From assembly GCA_018806985.1 (NCBI GenBank), contig JADANN010000252.1, positions 1-64,000 on the forward strand: a stretch of 64,000 nt of DNA, in the 5' to 3' direction. The stretch is from Angiostrongylus vasorum (lineage: Eukaryota > Nematoda > Chromadorea > Rhabditida > Metastrongylidae). Positions 50,550-61,515 of this stretch are shown here, one piece after another. The position numbers were made by a program, and so were the translations under genes. Below the pieces are notes generated by a model. It worked only from the letters and a program-made list of their open reading frames with translations. It did no database searches and was not told where the DNA came from. Every line of letters starts with the position of its first letter. Within the stretch, counting starts at the first letter, position 1.

Positions 50550-50760
50550 TCGGAAATCAGTGCACAGTTTGCAATCTTACTAACTTTTCCGTAAACACTT
50601 TTCGAATTGAGATATTTGCAAAACTCCGAACCCCCCGATGTCTGCGGTGGCAAACGAACGCGCTATTGTCCTTTCCGGGGGTTAACGCCTTCACCACCAC
50701 ATAATACAAGTCCTTCGTTTTGCCATTGTGGTTGTATTTCTCATAATACCCCAGCATAAA
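50550..50760 (-). repeat. SINE2 copy
   Basis: The reverse complement of SINE2: GATATTTGCAAAACTCCG, TGTCTGCGGTGGCAAACGAA, CCGGGGGTTAACGCCTTCAC. Confidence 0.65.
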
Positions 50761-50894
50761 AAAATTTGTAGTAGGCAGCAAATAGAAAAGCTAATTCCCA
50801 TGACCAACTTTCTATTAACCTCGGCATTAATCAAATAGTTCTCGATATTCTTGTTGAGCAAACAAGAGGTGTTAATTTATTCTTTATTCCGTTA

Positions 50895-50950
50895 AAGCTG
50901 ACGTTTCGGCAGTAATGCCTTCTTCAGAGCCTGGAAGGGTATATTGTTAG
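50895..50950 (-). repeat. Hammerhead-like motif
   Basis: On -: CAGGCTCTGAAGA, A, a 4-bp helix GGCA/TGCC around TTAC, then GAAACGTCAGC. It is the cleanest CUGANGA...GAAA core outside 462-505, but the expected CGUC after stem III is replaced by ACGG, so it is probably inactive. Confidence 0.5.
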
Positions 50951-50964
50951 GCAAAGAGTTAATA

Positions 50965-51420
50965 TTATGATTTCAACTATAGCTTCAGCTTAACTGGGTT
51001 CAATGCCGATTTGTGCTGCCCAGATCAATCCCGTTGACGGGTGGCTACTGATGGCACTGATCGATAGAACTTGCTCAGAGGCAGGTGAAACGAAGGACCC
51101 GCAGAGTATCGTGGTATCTTTCAGCCCCTCATTCTTTCGGGCTTGTGAATTTGGTACCAGACCTACTCGGGAAAAAAAATCACTTTCTACGATCCAGGTG
51201 GGAACACTCCAACCCTGCTATCGTAGAATTCCTGAGGAATCGGCTAGTATTCTGCGACATTCAAGATGATATGAAATTCCTCAAGCAGCAGGCGAACCAT
51301 ACGTAAAAGTTGGAAGACCTTCGTGGATAATAGGTGAGAAAAAACGAAGTGAATGTGAGAAGTGCTGAGATCTGCAGAGTAGACGTGAAGACGTGTCGTA
51401 GAAAATAAAAAAGAAAAAAA
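50965..51420 (+). repeat. Chimeric SINE2/SINE3 repeat
   Basis: 50965 to about 51105 is the SINE2 5' body (AGCTTCAGCTTAACTGGGTT, CAGATCAATCCCGTTGACGG, GAAACGAAGGACCCGCA). From about 51110 the sequence is SINE3 body (CAGCCCCTCATTCTTTCGGG, AGAATTCCTGAGGAATCGGC, AAGCAGCAGGCGAACC) with an A-rich end (51400-51422). There is no tRNA-like core between them. Confidence 0.6.
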
Positions 51421-51614
51421 ATGAAATCTTCGGATGTTAAAAGAGCAATTTTTGCAAACCTACCTTCTTAAAGTCAAAATTGAAACTATCCAGCGCAAAC
51501 GGTTCGAAACATTGACCATGCATGTGCCTAAGGAAGTGTTAACGATCGCACAGTGCCACGTAGGTTCCAAAGAAATCGCCTTGGCGAATTTGAAATTGAA
51601 GGCAAGGAACGTCG

Positions 51615-52246
51615 CCGACATTGTTCTGCCACAGACGTTGGTTAATTAAAGAATTTAGTGGCGACAAATTTAAGAATAGCTGTTCGAGAACTTCCAGAAG
51701 GACTCTGTGTGAGAGGTCAGTGGTTTCCGAGCATCTAATGATAAAACCAAGTCAATAGCCGAAGAAGCTTGACGAAGTGGACGTAGCATGATCTCTATAA
51801 AAACACGGAAGTCGCCGTTTTGAAGTATTATTGGCACTTCTTCTGTGTAATAAGAGTGACCCTTATCTCTCCCGTATTGTGACATGGATGGGGAAATGGG
51901 TCCCTTTATGACAATTAACGATGATCAGCTCAGTGGTTCGACTACGATGAAGGTCCTGAGCATTTCGTGAAGACCAAGCTCTACCAAAAAATGCAGTGTT
52001 GAGCGTTTGGTGATACACCGCTGAAGTGAGTCATCACAGAACCCTAAATTTGCCTGATTTGACAACAGTGAGAAAGTAGGTCCAGAAAATCGAAAAAAAT
52101 CTCCAGAAACTTCGCCGCCTTTGTCTGGTGTTGTTCAGCAGAGTAGCCCTACTCTGTTTACCGATCACGAGAAGCCACATGTCGCAGAACCAACATCGGA
52201 CCTCTCGCCCACCGATCACCTCTTCTGAAAGCATCACGATAATTCC
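51615..52246. repeat. Duplicated segment R6, unoccupied copy
   Basis: Highly similar to 57942-58868 over its whole length, except that the other copy has a SINE1 plus about 21 nt in the middle. At 52075-52095 the sequence runs straight through the insertion point (GAGAAAGTAGGTCCAGAAAA). Its right end merges with an RTE fragment. The - strand frames in it (for example 51885-51670) look weakly coding but are not recognised. Confidence 0.7.
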
Positions 52247-52710
52247 TCATTTCTCGTGGAAAGGAGAAAAGCCCCTAAATTCGAAAAAACCAAGTGCGAA
52301 CAACAGACTTACCCACTTCATTAATCGGCTGTTGAAAAGATGCCGTAGCTTAGCGAAGCTTCTCCAGTTTCAAGACCATTATGATCGCACGCGTGTCACC
52401 AGACGGAACAGTTGCAGCTTCCAGAAAAACAACGGAGAAAACCATTCACGATTACTACTCGGATCTTTTCAGTAGCCACGTCGTCGTGCCCTGTGCAAAA
52501 TAAAGGAGAACGGATAGGTCGTTTCACACGTTTTACTCTTGGAAATCCAATATGCTGTTTCATCGGTGAAAAATCGAACAACACCAGATTCAGACAAGAT
52601 AAGATCCGAACCCCCTTAACACCTTGCCGCCAGTCCATATATCCACGCTGACTTAGCTCTTCACATGCTACCTGTTAGGATGCAAGGTTTCTAACTATAT
52701 TGGTTCTAAT
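52225..52710 (+). pseudogene. RTE LINE fragment with internal deletion
   Basis: FSWKGEKPLNSKKPSANNRL near 52252, INRLLKRC near 52320, then an abrupt jump near 52385 to DGTVAASRKTTEKTIHDYYS near 52399 and LFTCYLLGCKVSN near 52655. These are RTE segments normally about 250 codons apart. Confidence 0.7.
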
Positions 52711-53875
52711 GTAATTTTATTAAAATTAGTGACAGCGCAATCACTAAAGGCCTAGAGGGATTTGTGGACGCTTGCTTCACAGTCCTTCGAGATAATATGT
52801 GTTAACACTGCTTGCACATCGCAACTAAAAGAGCGTGAGAGGGGGCGCCAGCTTTCATAGTCCGTCGTGATTTTTCCTTTCGCTAATGGTACACCAGCGA
52901 ATTCACGCACAGGTGAGATATTGCACGAGTGTTTGGATATTTTCCCTTTAGCCTATCCCTCGGATCCGGAAATCATCAAAAACGTTTTATCAGAAATTGA
53001 ACATTTTACATGAATTCAAAAAATATGCAGTAACGGTCTACAATAGACTCTTCAATCTTCCTTCCTTCAGGAAATAACAAATCAGACCCAGTGACCTTGC
53101 GCGCAGAACGGAACCTTTGAGAGCCGCTCTTTCCACATCTTTAATAAGCTATGATCTCAGTTGATTTAGCACAACGTTTATGGTGGCAGCACAAACAAGT
53201 AAAATGTGAACGCAGCCAATTTCTGCGCCGCATTATCTCGTTTTTTTTCTTGCATTTGCATTTTCGAAAGCACATCATTGGATAGCCACAGCGGTGGCAA
53301 CTTATTTCTCCATGCACTTCTACTGTCTTTGTGAAGGAGGAAGAATTTGCCCAAATCTGAAGAGGACTTTAGGATTTCGATCACGCTAATGCATCAAGCC
53401 ATTCGTTAAGTAGGTAGTGATTAAATGCACAACGTAAAGCTGTTCGAACGCTTTGTACGGTATTATCTCTATTTTTTTGGCTTTCCCACTAAATTTTCGT
53501 CTACACTACTCCACGAAATGTTCACATTACACTAGTATCATCAAGATATGATTTGCATCAACATCTTTACAGGTCATCGCATGACTGGAACTATATTGAG
53601 ATATTAATGTTGTGGAATATACGATCTGTAGTACAGCTCGAGTTGTTCTTACACAATCGACACTTCAGCGAGCTCTTGACGGAAGAGTCGCTTTCCCACA
53701 CTTATTTTTTTTGCTCATATGTCCTGGCTTCACGTATTATGTGATCGCCAGCACTGTATCCATTCGTCTAGCAATCTTACAACATTGTGTTTAACTTCTA
53801 TTTACTGCTTATTTTTTCTTCACGGTAAGGTATAATGTATAATACAACCACAAAGTTGTTGAGATATGGAAAAAA
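52711..53875. other. Unassigned; one hydrophobic ORF
   Basis: A + frame at 53612-53794 contains STLQRALDGRVAFPHLFFLL followed by hydrophobic residues, and an acceptor-like TGTAG precedes it. No family was recognised, and it cannot be joined to the WD40 gene downstream. 53300-53460 weakly resembles repeat R5. Confidence 0.25.
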
Positions 53876-53879
53876 ACTT

Positions 53880-53965
53880 GGGACTTCAGCCTGGCTTTGA
53901 ACTCTCGATTACCGTTTTCGGGGGTTCACGTACCATCCGTCACATCAACTGGGGCCCTTGTTTTG
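53880..53965 (-). repeat. SINE2b fragment
   Basis: On -: GACGGATGGTACGTGAACCC, then GAGAGTTCAAAGCC, matching the tRNA-like core at 54141-54190 with decay. Confidence 0.4.
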
Positions 53966-54059
53966 CCGTTCTCTCAGCCACGTTTTCACTCTATCGGTGC
54001 TGTCAGTAATCACCTGTCATTGAGAACGATCTGGGAAGCAAAAAATTGACATCGGACCC

Positions 54060-54245
54060 ACAGATAGTGAAGCTGTAGTTGGAATCAAAATATTTCAAAT
54101 TTTATTTATTCCCGTTAATTTTCCGGTTGGAATGATGGAAAGCACGTGAGCCCGGAAAGGGTGGTCACGGGTTCGAATCCCATCTGGGGTTCCGAGTTTT
54201 ATTTATATCCCAGCTCCCTAGCGGTTGTATCATACAATAGTTGTT
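54060..54245 (+). repeat. SINE2b with intact B box
   Basis: TTGGAATGATGGAAAGCACG (A-box-like), GAGCCCGGAAAGGG, then ACGGGTTCGAATCCCATCTG containing a consensus B box (GGTTCGAATCC), followed by GGGGTTCCGAGTTTT and TCCCAGC. The intact B box and the shared flanks support a tRNA-derived SINE rather than a true tRNA, since no acceptor stem closes. Confidence 0.55.
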
Positions 54246-54778
54246 CAATGGAGTTGTCGGGTTTCTGCATAGGTTCAAATAAAAATCGGCGATTTAATGC
54301 CTTCTTTCCTGACTGACATTTTGAATGCTGGGTTAGCGCGGCGCTTGAAATTCTGAGGTGGCCGTGTTAGGACCGCCTTCACTAGAGGCAGACATCGGCG
54401 CGATTAGTTCGAAGAAAAAATTTGGTTTCTTCCAGCTAGGATTCTTCCTTGTCGCACTTCCCGTAATTAGTTAGGAGACCGTTTGATCCGTGACAATGTC
54501 AAGAAGCACAGTCCATGTTGAAAGGTGGTTTGAGAGAATGTTCGAATGAAAACTAATGTAATCATATAGCACATCATAGTCTTTGAATCCTTGTGAATTC
54601 GAAAGCTGATTTGTTGCTGGATCTTCTCTCACCTACCGGTGGTGTTGGCTAACCACTGCTAACTCTCATACCGCTGCGGTTTTATTCGAGTTATATCGAA
54701 TGAGCTTCATCCCATGAAATATATTTGCGTTCAGATCTAGAAATGGTATTTTAATTGTCCTTACGTTTAAAAATGCCA

Positions 54779-54935
54779 TGTGTGAAGAATATGGTATTTT
54801 GATGAACCAAATAGTGGAACACGTGGAATTGATCCACCCATGGCCCAACAAGCCTTCCATACCTCCAGGGCGGGAAAATTGGTGCCAGACTTGTCTGGGA
54901 GGATAGCAGCATTGGCTCGACACATCTGTAGCTGC
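54779..54935 (+). repeat. SINE1, truncated copy
   Basis: On +: GTGGAATTGATCCACCCATG, GGCCCAACAAGCCTTCCATA, GGTGCCAGACTTGTCTGGGA, GCAGCATTGGCTCGACACAT. The 3' part is missing. Confidence 0.65.
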
Positions 54936-55877
54936 TAGTGGAAAATAGGCCTTCGAGTCAGTACTCGGCACCGATTATTCACTAGCTTTTAGCAGAATGC
55001 TCGACTTCGTGAGAAGAAGACGCCACGCGGGACTTTTCGTAGTTGTCACAGAGCAATATTTCAAACTTGGGTAATTAAACCTTTAATACACAAATACAAC
55101 ATTAATAGCATAATAGTAACGATGGAGAAGTAATGGTAGAGGAATGACGTGAGTTAAAGCTATGAGGTGCTAAGGCTAGTAGTGAAGTAAGGCTAACAAC
55201 GAGATAATGGCATTCGAATACTACTATACCATTAATAAGTAATTAACACAACTACATTAACAGTAATAATGAATAATTACCAAGAAGTAACCGTTGGTTA
55301 GCCGTGAGCGATGCCGCGTCGCGTCTATCCGCGACCAGCGCGGCGGCTGAGGGAGACAGTATGCTGGAGGCAGAGAAAGGAGACTGCACGCTGAGACGGA
55401 GAGGGAGACAGTATGCTGAGGCGGAGAGGGAGACAGACGTGCCGTATTTCCGGCTGAGCTAAGATTTCAACATAGCAGCGATGAGGTGCATGTCAGTGGA
55501 TCAATGAGGACAGTAAGTGATGAGTCATCTACGGAACACAGTCAAGCTGCTGGTCGTGGACAACGCTATGTAAGCAACGTGAAGTTTGAGCATCGATGGG
55601 TGCCACCATTGCCTAAGAGTCAAGGGCCACTATGATAATGGCTGGAAACTGGTAAGCCTATAGCGGCTTAATAGAATACACAGCATAAGTTGGCCGCTCA
55701 GCGGCCTCGTACGCATGGCGTACCGTGTGGGAGGAATGGTACATACCACCGATGGCGTTGCAGACAGAACGCATTTTAGGATAGCCACCGCTACTGACAA
55801 CGCACCGCAGATCAATTGATAAACAATGAACAGCAACACTAGGATGAGGAACGGGATGATGATGACACACTGGGCTG

Positions 55878-56271
55878 GTGGGAAACGTGACGTAGTGACG
55901 ATGATGCGAAGTTAACGTACAATTTGCAACTGTCATTCAATAATGATATGATGAGTCTAATGTACAGTAATGACTATGTGCAGTATGACTTAACAACTGC
56001 GATAATGTACATTGGTGATACTCGAGACCAACACGGTACGGATCAAGAAGGCGGACGAGCCCCAACATGGACTAGTGGGAAACGTGACGTAGTGACGATG
56101 ATGCGAAGTTAACGTACAATTCGCAACTGTCATTCAATAATGACATGATGAGTCTAATGTACAGTAATGACTATGTGCAGTACGACTTAACAACTGCGAT
56201 AATCTACATTGGTGACACACGAGACCAATACGGTACGGGTCCAAGAAACGGACGAGCGCTGACAGGGACTC
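55878..56271. repeat. 197-bp unit in tandem, two copies
   Basis: Units 55878-56074 and 56075-56271 are about 95 percent alike by eye (start GTGGGAAACGTGACGTAGTG). They lie in a GC-richer block (about 55300-56470) that also has short purine-rich GGAGACAGTATGCTG reiterations at 55352-55425. The block does not resemble other repeats in the window. Confidence 0.85.
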
Positions 56272-56487
56272 ACCTGGATAAGAATTCACGAAGCTATTTA
56301 TATGCTTCCGGAGAAGGCGGTATTTGGCACAGGTCCAGCATCATTACCGAAAACATCCGTCGGCTACCTCTCCATATCCTCTCAAAATCCTATGGTCAGC
56401 TGGCAGACGACTGCTCTCGCCAGCATCCTCATTCTCATCTTGTTATTGTACGCACGATAACTTTTGGACAGTAATAACAAACAACAA

Positions 56488-56579
56488 GTTCAGATTCTAA
56501 GAATAGGTTTGCATAACAATACTGTTTACAGCGGTTCAGATTCTAAGAATAGATTTGCATAACAATACTGTTTACAGCG
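56488..56579 (+). repeat. 46-bp tandem duplication of a 3' splice site
   Basis: Units 56488-56533 and 56534-56579 differ at one position. Each ends in ATACTGTTTACAGCG, so the acceptor before the first recognised WD40-gene exon exists twice (after 56531 and after 56577). Confidence 0.85.
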
Positions 56580-59500
56580 ATCAAAGATCCTTAGGATGGG
56601 ATCAAGATATTTACGTTCTTCGACATTTGCTAGGTAACTTGAGAAAAACGGATATGACACTTATTTCCGAAACATACAGTCATACAAAGATAGAAATAGA
56701 TATAGAAGAAAAAATAGAAACTATTCTGGGAATAGCTGCTATAACATCGGTGAGTGACCGCGAGTCATTTTAAAGGTCAGATATGCATTAAATCACCTCT
56801 ATCAATGTTTGATGAAGTCGAAGGCTTGGACCATCCATCAGGGATTGATCAACGCTGAGAGTTTTGTCCTTTTAAGTAGCGGGTTATTTACCAAGAACTG
56901 AAGGATAAAATATGTAGAAGAGCGAAGAGCAAGAGTTGGGTGAAAACTTTTTAATTTATACGTTCTGTATTGAAAAAAGTCATGGATTTTGTGTTAAAAT
57001 AATGAGACACAGCTATGATTTTTTAATGTTATGAAAAGGCAAGTGAAAACAATCGCTTCAAGATGTCAGAAAACCACGTGCAAACTGATACGCGGTGAGA
57101 TTCAAAGGGGAGAAGAACCTATCGTGATTATAATCTCAGCTCCCGGTATTCTTATGGAAAATTGTAGAAAAAAGACTCCATTCCTTCACCTGTAAACCTT
57201 TTTAATTGTGGGAGCAGGTGACAACGCCAATCCTGGCGTTGACCACAACTGCAGCTATTGGCGGGCGTCGCTCTAATCGTGTGCATGACGAGATTTCTTA
57301 TAGGCTATTCATTAGACATAACTAACCACTTGATCTTTTAAGTACGAAGTATCGAGAGCGAGAACGGGATCTCCTTCCTCGCTGGCCTATTTCGCCTCGT
57401 AAAACCAGTCCTTCCTAATCGGCAAACTCTTTCGCGCACCCAATTTACAGCAGTGTTGAAACGGTAAATTCTTAAAAAATTCTTAAAAAAAGAATTTTTT
57501 TTCTGATAATCGCTAGAATTTTTATTAGTTTGTTATGCTTGTAGTCATAATCACGAGCGCCATAACTGCGAAACTCGGAATCCCAGGTGAACCCATGGTG
57601 TGGTGGTGAACGTCCTAGCCCCCCGAAAGCGTAATAGCGCGTTCGTTTTCCACCGCAGACACCTGCGGTCCGGAGTTTTGCAAATATTTCAGCATCATTG
57701 TCGTTCTGCCGTAGTTCTTCTCGGTCTCGTCAACTTGTCATATCCGAATGCTGCTGTGTGTCGATTGTTTTTTTTCCGATTTCAAGAAATACGATTAAAG
57801 CAAGCTATCTGTTTGTGCTGTTGAAAACTGGGCAATTTCGCCTTTCCAAAAGTAGACGTGAGAAAGCCTCGTAGAATCAACGCTCAGAATAATTTTTACA
57901 AGTATTCGCACAATAACATGCATGCATTCTGCGAAAATATGCGACATTCTTCCGCCATAGAAGTTGGTTAATTGAAGAATTTGGTGGTGATAAATTTAAG
58001 AACAGCTATTCGAGAACTTCCAGAAAGACTCGTGTGAGAGGTCAATTGTTTCGGAGAATCTAGTGATAAACTAAGTCAATAGCCGAAGAAGCTTGACGAA
58101 GTGAACGCCACATGATCTCCATAAAAACACGGAAGTCGCTGTTTTGAAGTATTACTGGCAGTTCTTCTGTGGAATAAGGAGTGACCCTTATCTTTCCCGT
58201 ATTGTCACATGGATGAGGAATGGGCCCTTTATGACAATTAACGATGATCAGCTCTGTGGTTGGACTACCATAAAGGTTCTCATCATTTCGTAAAGACGAA
58301 GCTGCACCAAAAAATGAAATGTTGAGCGTTTGGTAATATACCCCTTAAGTGAGCCATCACAGAACCCTAAATTTGCCTGATTTAATAACAGCGAGGAAGT
58401 ATAAAGAGGACAAAACTCTCGGCGTTGATCAATCTCTGAGGAATGCGCCATGCATTCTACTTCACTAGGCATCATTGGAGGTGAATGAATCCATATCTGG
58501 CCTTTAAAATGACTCGCTGTGGTCTAGCGATGTATCGAGCCAATGCATGCTGCTATCCTCCCAGACAAGTCTGGTACCAATTTGCCGACCCCGAAGGGAT
58601 GGAAGGTTATGGGCGCGGGGATCGATTTCACGTTTGTGTCGCAGTGACGCCTCAAACCACTGCACCACACGTGCCCTTGGCTCCTAGTGACGATTTAGGT
58701 CCAGAAAATCGAAGAAATCTCCAAAAAACTTTGGCGCCTTTGTCTGGTGTTGTTCAGCAGAGTAGCCCTACTCTGTTTACCGATCACGAGTAGCCACATG
58801 TCGCAAGAACCAACATCGGACCCCTCGCCCAGCGATCACCTTTTCTGCACGCATCGCGATAATTCCTTTGCCAAAATTATTCTGAAACCAAGTCGATACC
58901 ATAACTGTCTTCAACACCCAAGTGGCCTCTACCAACCAAGAGTTTCATTCAACCGATTGTACTCCTGAGTTTCTTTCTTCGGTTAGAGCTTTATCAACTA
59001 TATTGAGGAAATATTTCTTCTTCATCGTTGAAGATATTCCATTGTAGTTTTTCTTTCTTGTGTGGACACACTTCCAAACACATTGGCAGTCTTGCGAACC
59101 CTCATGTGATATGTCGTGATTTGCAGATAACGGCTGAGAATTGCGGACTCTCGACGTTGACCTATGAATACTCAGAAGACACAAATGGGATCCTAGCCGT
59201 TGGCGCGGACTCTGGAAGAATCACTGTATTCTGCGTTTGTGAAGAAGATGTAGAGAAACTAACAACTGTGGACTACCATACAACTACTGTTACTGGTGAG
59301 AAAAAAATTCGAAATTTCGTCAATTTTTATTTGCTGCCTATTAGTTTTTAATGGCACAATATGTGAAATGTAACCATAATGTTGATGAGACATTTGCAAA
59401 ACTCCGGACCACTGGTGTTTACGGTAGGGATCGAACACGTTATTACCCTTTCCGGGGACTAACGCGTTCACCACCACACCGTGCGAGTCCTGCGTTTCGC

Positions 59501-60532
59501 CTTTCTCTCCCGGTCCGGAGTTTTGCAAATGTTTCAGCAACATTATGGTTATATTTCACATAATATCTACTAAAAACTAGTAGGAAGTAAATAAAAATTG
59601 ACGACATTGTGATTTATACCATAGCTTCAGTTTAACTGGGTTCATGCCCATTTGTGCTCTCCAGATCAATCCCGTTGACGGGTGATTGCTGTTAGCGCCT
59701 ACAGGTCCATTACAAGGCTGAGAAACGCGAAACGAAGGACTCGCATGGTGTGGTAGTGAATGCGTTAGCCCCCGGAAAGGGGAATAGCGTGTTCGGTCGC
59801 TACTGCAGACACCAGCGATCCGGAGTTTTGGAAATATCTCAGCAACATTATGGTTATATTTCACATTCTAAATTTCGTAGTTCAAATAAAGCTCATTTTA
59901 CTTACGTTGGAAACACGAATGTTTGTTAACAAACATGCATCTTACTGAAATGTTAGCGAGTATAAAAGCTACCGCAATTTTAGGAATCGTCCTTAATTTG
60001 AAGCAGTCGAACTTGGAGTTAGTTTCTGTCGCTCAGGATTGCGTCTTAGCCATTCATTTGGTCGATATAGTTTCCAACGATGTTAGTGTTTAAGCTTAAT
60101 GACTGATTTTTTATTGCGTTGTCCAACTGTTTTCCGCTCTTCCTTTTTCTTCTCCTTTATTCTCCCCGGAAATATTTTTCAGTCCTGTTTTGAACTGAGT
60201 TGTGGAAAAATTTCTCATGCTATGTGAGAGACATGGATTGAAAGTCATAAAGTATTTCACTTTGTTTTGGAAACCAAAGCAAACTTCATTTGTTCAGGTG
60301 CGCTGTATTCGGGCAATCTCCCTAGACGTCAGAGATCCTGCATCTTTAATTCTAACCAGGTACATCATACTTCTTCATATGGATTCTCATCTGTTTTCAT
60401 AATGGGTTCTCATCTGCTGTTGGTATTCGCTATTGCAGTTATGGTGCTGTTGTAGTCGGGAATGGGATGCAAGTAATTCCGTTCGCGGAATGGTCAGAAT
60501 GGGCATCTTCTAGCAGCACGTCGCATTCATGA
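56578..60532 (+). CDS. WD40-repeat protein, 3' exons (possibly Nup43-like)
   Basis: Exons 56578-56749, 59127-59295, 59984-60081, 60298-60359 and 60439-60532 (stop TGA 60530-60532) join in perfect phase: about 200 residues, with the N-terminus missing. WD40 blades are visible as GILAVGADSGRITVFCV, then a helix-turn to HTTTVTGIVLN, and LELVSVAQDCVLAIHLVD. The third blade, ASLILTSYGAVVVGNGMQVI, is weaker. The C-terminus is short and Ser-rich. WD40 propellers are scaffolds for protein complexes. The sequence order is reminiscent of nucleoporin Nup43 (TVF..., CTGIV, VTVGEDGRINLF), but I cannot confirm this. The first recognised exon begins with one base of a split codon, so exons upstream of 56.58 kb are needed. 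Introns carry SINE1, SINE2 and R6 copies. Confidence 0.72.
56757..56873 (+). repeat. SINE1 3' part
   Basis: GACCGCGAGTCATTTTAAAG, GTCAGATATGCATTAAATCA, CATCAGGGATTGATCAACGC, TGAGAGTTTTGTCC. It starts 8 nt after the donor of the WD40-gene exon. Confidence 0.65.
57540..57725 (+). repeat. SINE2 copy
   Basis: CATGGTGTGGTGGTGAACGT, AGCGCGTTCGTTTTCC, CACCTGCGGTCCGGAGTTTT, CAAATATTTCAGCATCATTG. The 5' body is missing. It lies in a WD40-gene intron. Confidence 0.65.
57942..58868. repeat. Duplicated segment R6, SINE1-occupied copy
   Basis: Matches 51615-52246 before and after the SINE1 at 58395-58677. The right junction carries about 21 nt (58678-58698) absent from the other copy. It lies in a WD40-gene intron. 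Confidence 0.7.
58395..58677 (-). repeat. SINE1 insertion with known empty counterpart
   Basis: SINE1 from AAACTCTCGGCGTTGATCAA to ACCACTGCACCACACGTGCC on +. The flanks are contiguous in the paralogous segment at 52078-52090. No clear target-site duplication was seen. Confidence 0.8.
59360..59562. repeat. Inverted SINE2 ends forming a long hairpin
   Basis: 59360-59410 and 59512-59562 are reverse complements over 51 nt with three mismatches. The left side continues into a SINE2 core on - (GGGATCGAACACG, CCACCACACCGTGC). The right side is a SINE2 3' end on +. It lies inside a WD40-gene intron. Confidence 0.8.
59600..59872 (+). repeat. SINE2, nearly complete copy
   Basis: CATAGCTTCAGTTTAACTGG, CAGATCAATCCCGTTGACGG, GCATGGTGTGGTAGTGAATG, GCGATCCGGAGTTTTGGAAA, ending AACATTATGGTTATATTTCA. 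It lies in the same WD40-gene intron as the hairpin. Confidence 0.75.
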
Positions 60533-60619
60533 CATGATTGTGTTTGGTGCCTGCATCATTTTTGCTAATTGTTATAATTTTCTTCAATTATGAAGCATTC
60601 TGTAGACATTTAGTAGTTA

Positions 60620-60795
60620 TATCTTGAAAACCGACTTTCGTTGAACTTTGATCACCTGTATCACCTGGATCACCTGTAGTCCCGTTGATCGTCGAGTGAC
60701 TTGAGCGGGTGCCAATAAATCTTCCATTTTTTCCTGTCGCGTGCAAGAGTAGCCCAGGGGGTTCTGCTCGCTCTAGGGACTCGCTGAGCATCGTG
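60620..60795 (-). pseudogene. RTE LINE C-terminal fragment
   Basis: On -: RVPRASRTPWATLARDRKKW from about 60779, with one frame, then WHPLKSLDDQR and a GDPGDTGDQSST-like tail. This matches the very end of the RTE ORF. Confidence 0.65.
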
Positions 60796-60817
60796 CGTGT
60801 GTGCGTGCGTTCTAGCT

Positions 60818-61005
60818 TATGCGGATTGTATTCTACGAATCAATTCCGCCAAAAGAATGCAATCAAATGACAGGGAAGTATATGGAAGGCGGTTAGGAGT
60901 CGCATCTAACAAATAAGCTCTATGTCCACTCTGGGAGAGTCTGGCAAGCTATCCGTGAGTATACTCAGCCCCCACGTTCAGAGCCCAACAAACTGTACGT
61001 GGGTA
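60818..61005. repeat. Repeat R4, copy 2
   Basis: CTTATGCGGATTGTATTCTA, GGAAGTATATGGAAGGCGGT, GGCAAGCTATCCGTGAGTAT, GTTCAGAGCCCAACAAAC, matching 39172-39352. Confidence 0.55.
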
Positions 61006-61094
61006 TCAAAAAGCCAAAAACAGTAAAAATCACAGAACCTCGATGATAACAATGATTTTTCGTGACTGAGCTGACACAAGGTTGGTAGGAAAGT

Positions 61095-61150
61095 TTTTGT
61101 TCGGCTAACATTTCGGCGCTTCCGCTTTCTTCAGAGCCGCGCTGATCCGA
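61095..61150 (-). repeat. Hammerhead-like motif
   Basis: On -: GCGGCTCTGAAGA, A, helix (A)GCG/CGC(C) around GAAG, then GAAATG. The CUGANGA core is intact. Confidence 0.45.
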
Positions 61151-61469
61151 GCCTGAGTTGGTGGTCCACACCTGGTTGTTGTCGCGTCGAGTCGAATTCG
61201 GTGGAGGGAGCACTGTTCGAATGGGGAACTTCACTTGGCGGTACACTTTTATATAAGATAGATGTTGATCTCTTGCCATTGTCTAACATGATTTGCTTTT
61301 TTGGCCGCAACGCGTCCTGTAGAATTCGGCGGTATTCTAACTAGCACGTAGCATAGTAATACATCTGTAAGAACAGACTTTTATTTAACCTTTACTTTTA
61401 TTTATTTATAAATAATCATCAGTTTCTTTTTTCCCTACTGAGCTAATACGAAGTTGGTATAAAAATATT

Positions 61470-61515
61470 TATTATTTATTTCGACGTCTTCATCTTCTTC
61501 AGAGCCGGATTAGTT
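61470..61515 (-). repeat. Hammerhead-like motif
   Basis: On -: CCGGCTCTGAAGA, A, helix GATG/CGTC around AAGA, then GAAAT. It has the same architecture with a different helix sequence. A further GCCGAAACGTTAGCC piece lies on + at 61559-61574. Confidence 0.5.

Noticed and set aside
54141..54190. A tRNA gene, because of the consensus B box GGTTCGAATCC
   Set aside because: No acceptor or anticodon stem closes, and the flanks match SINE2, so it is a SINE core.
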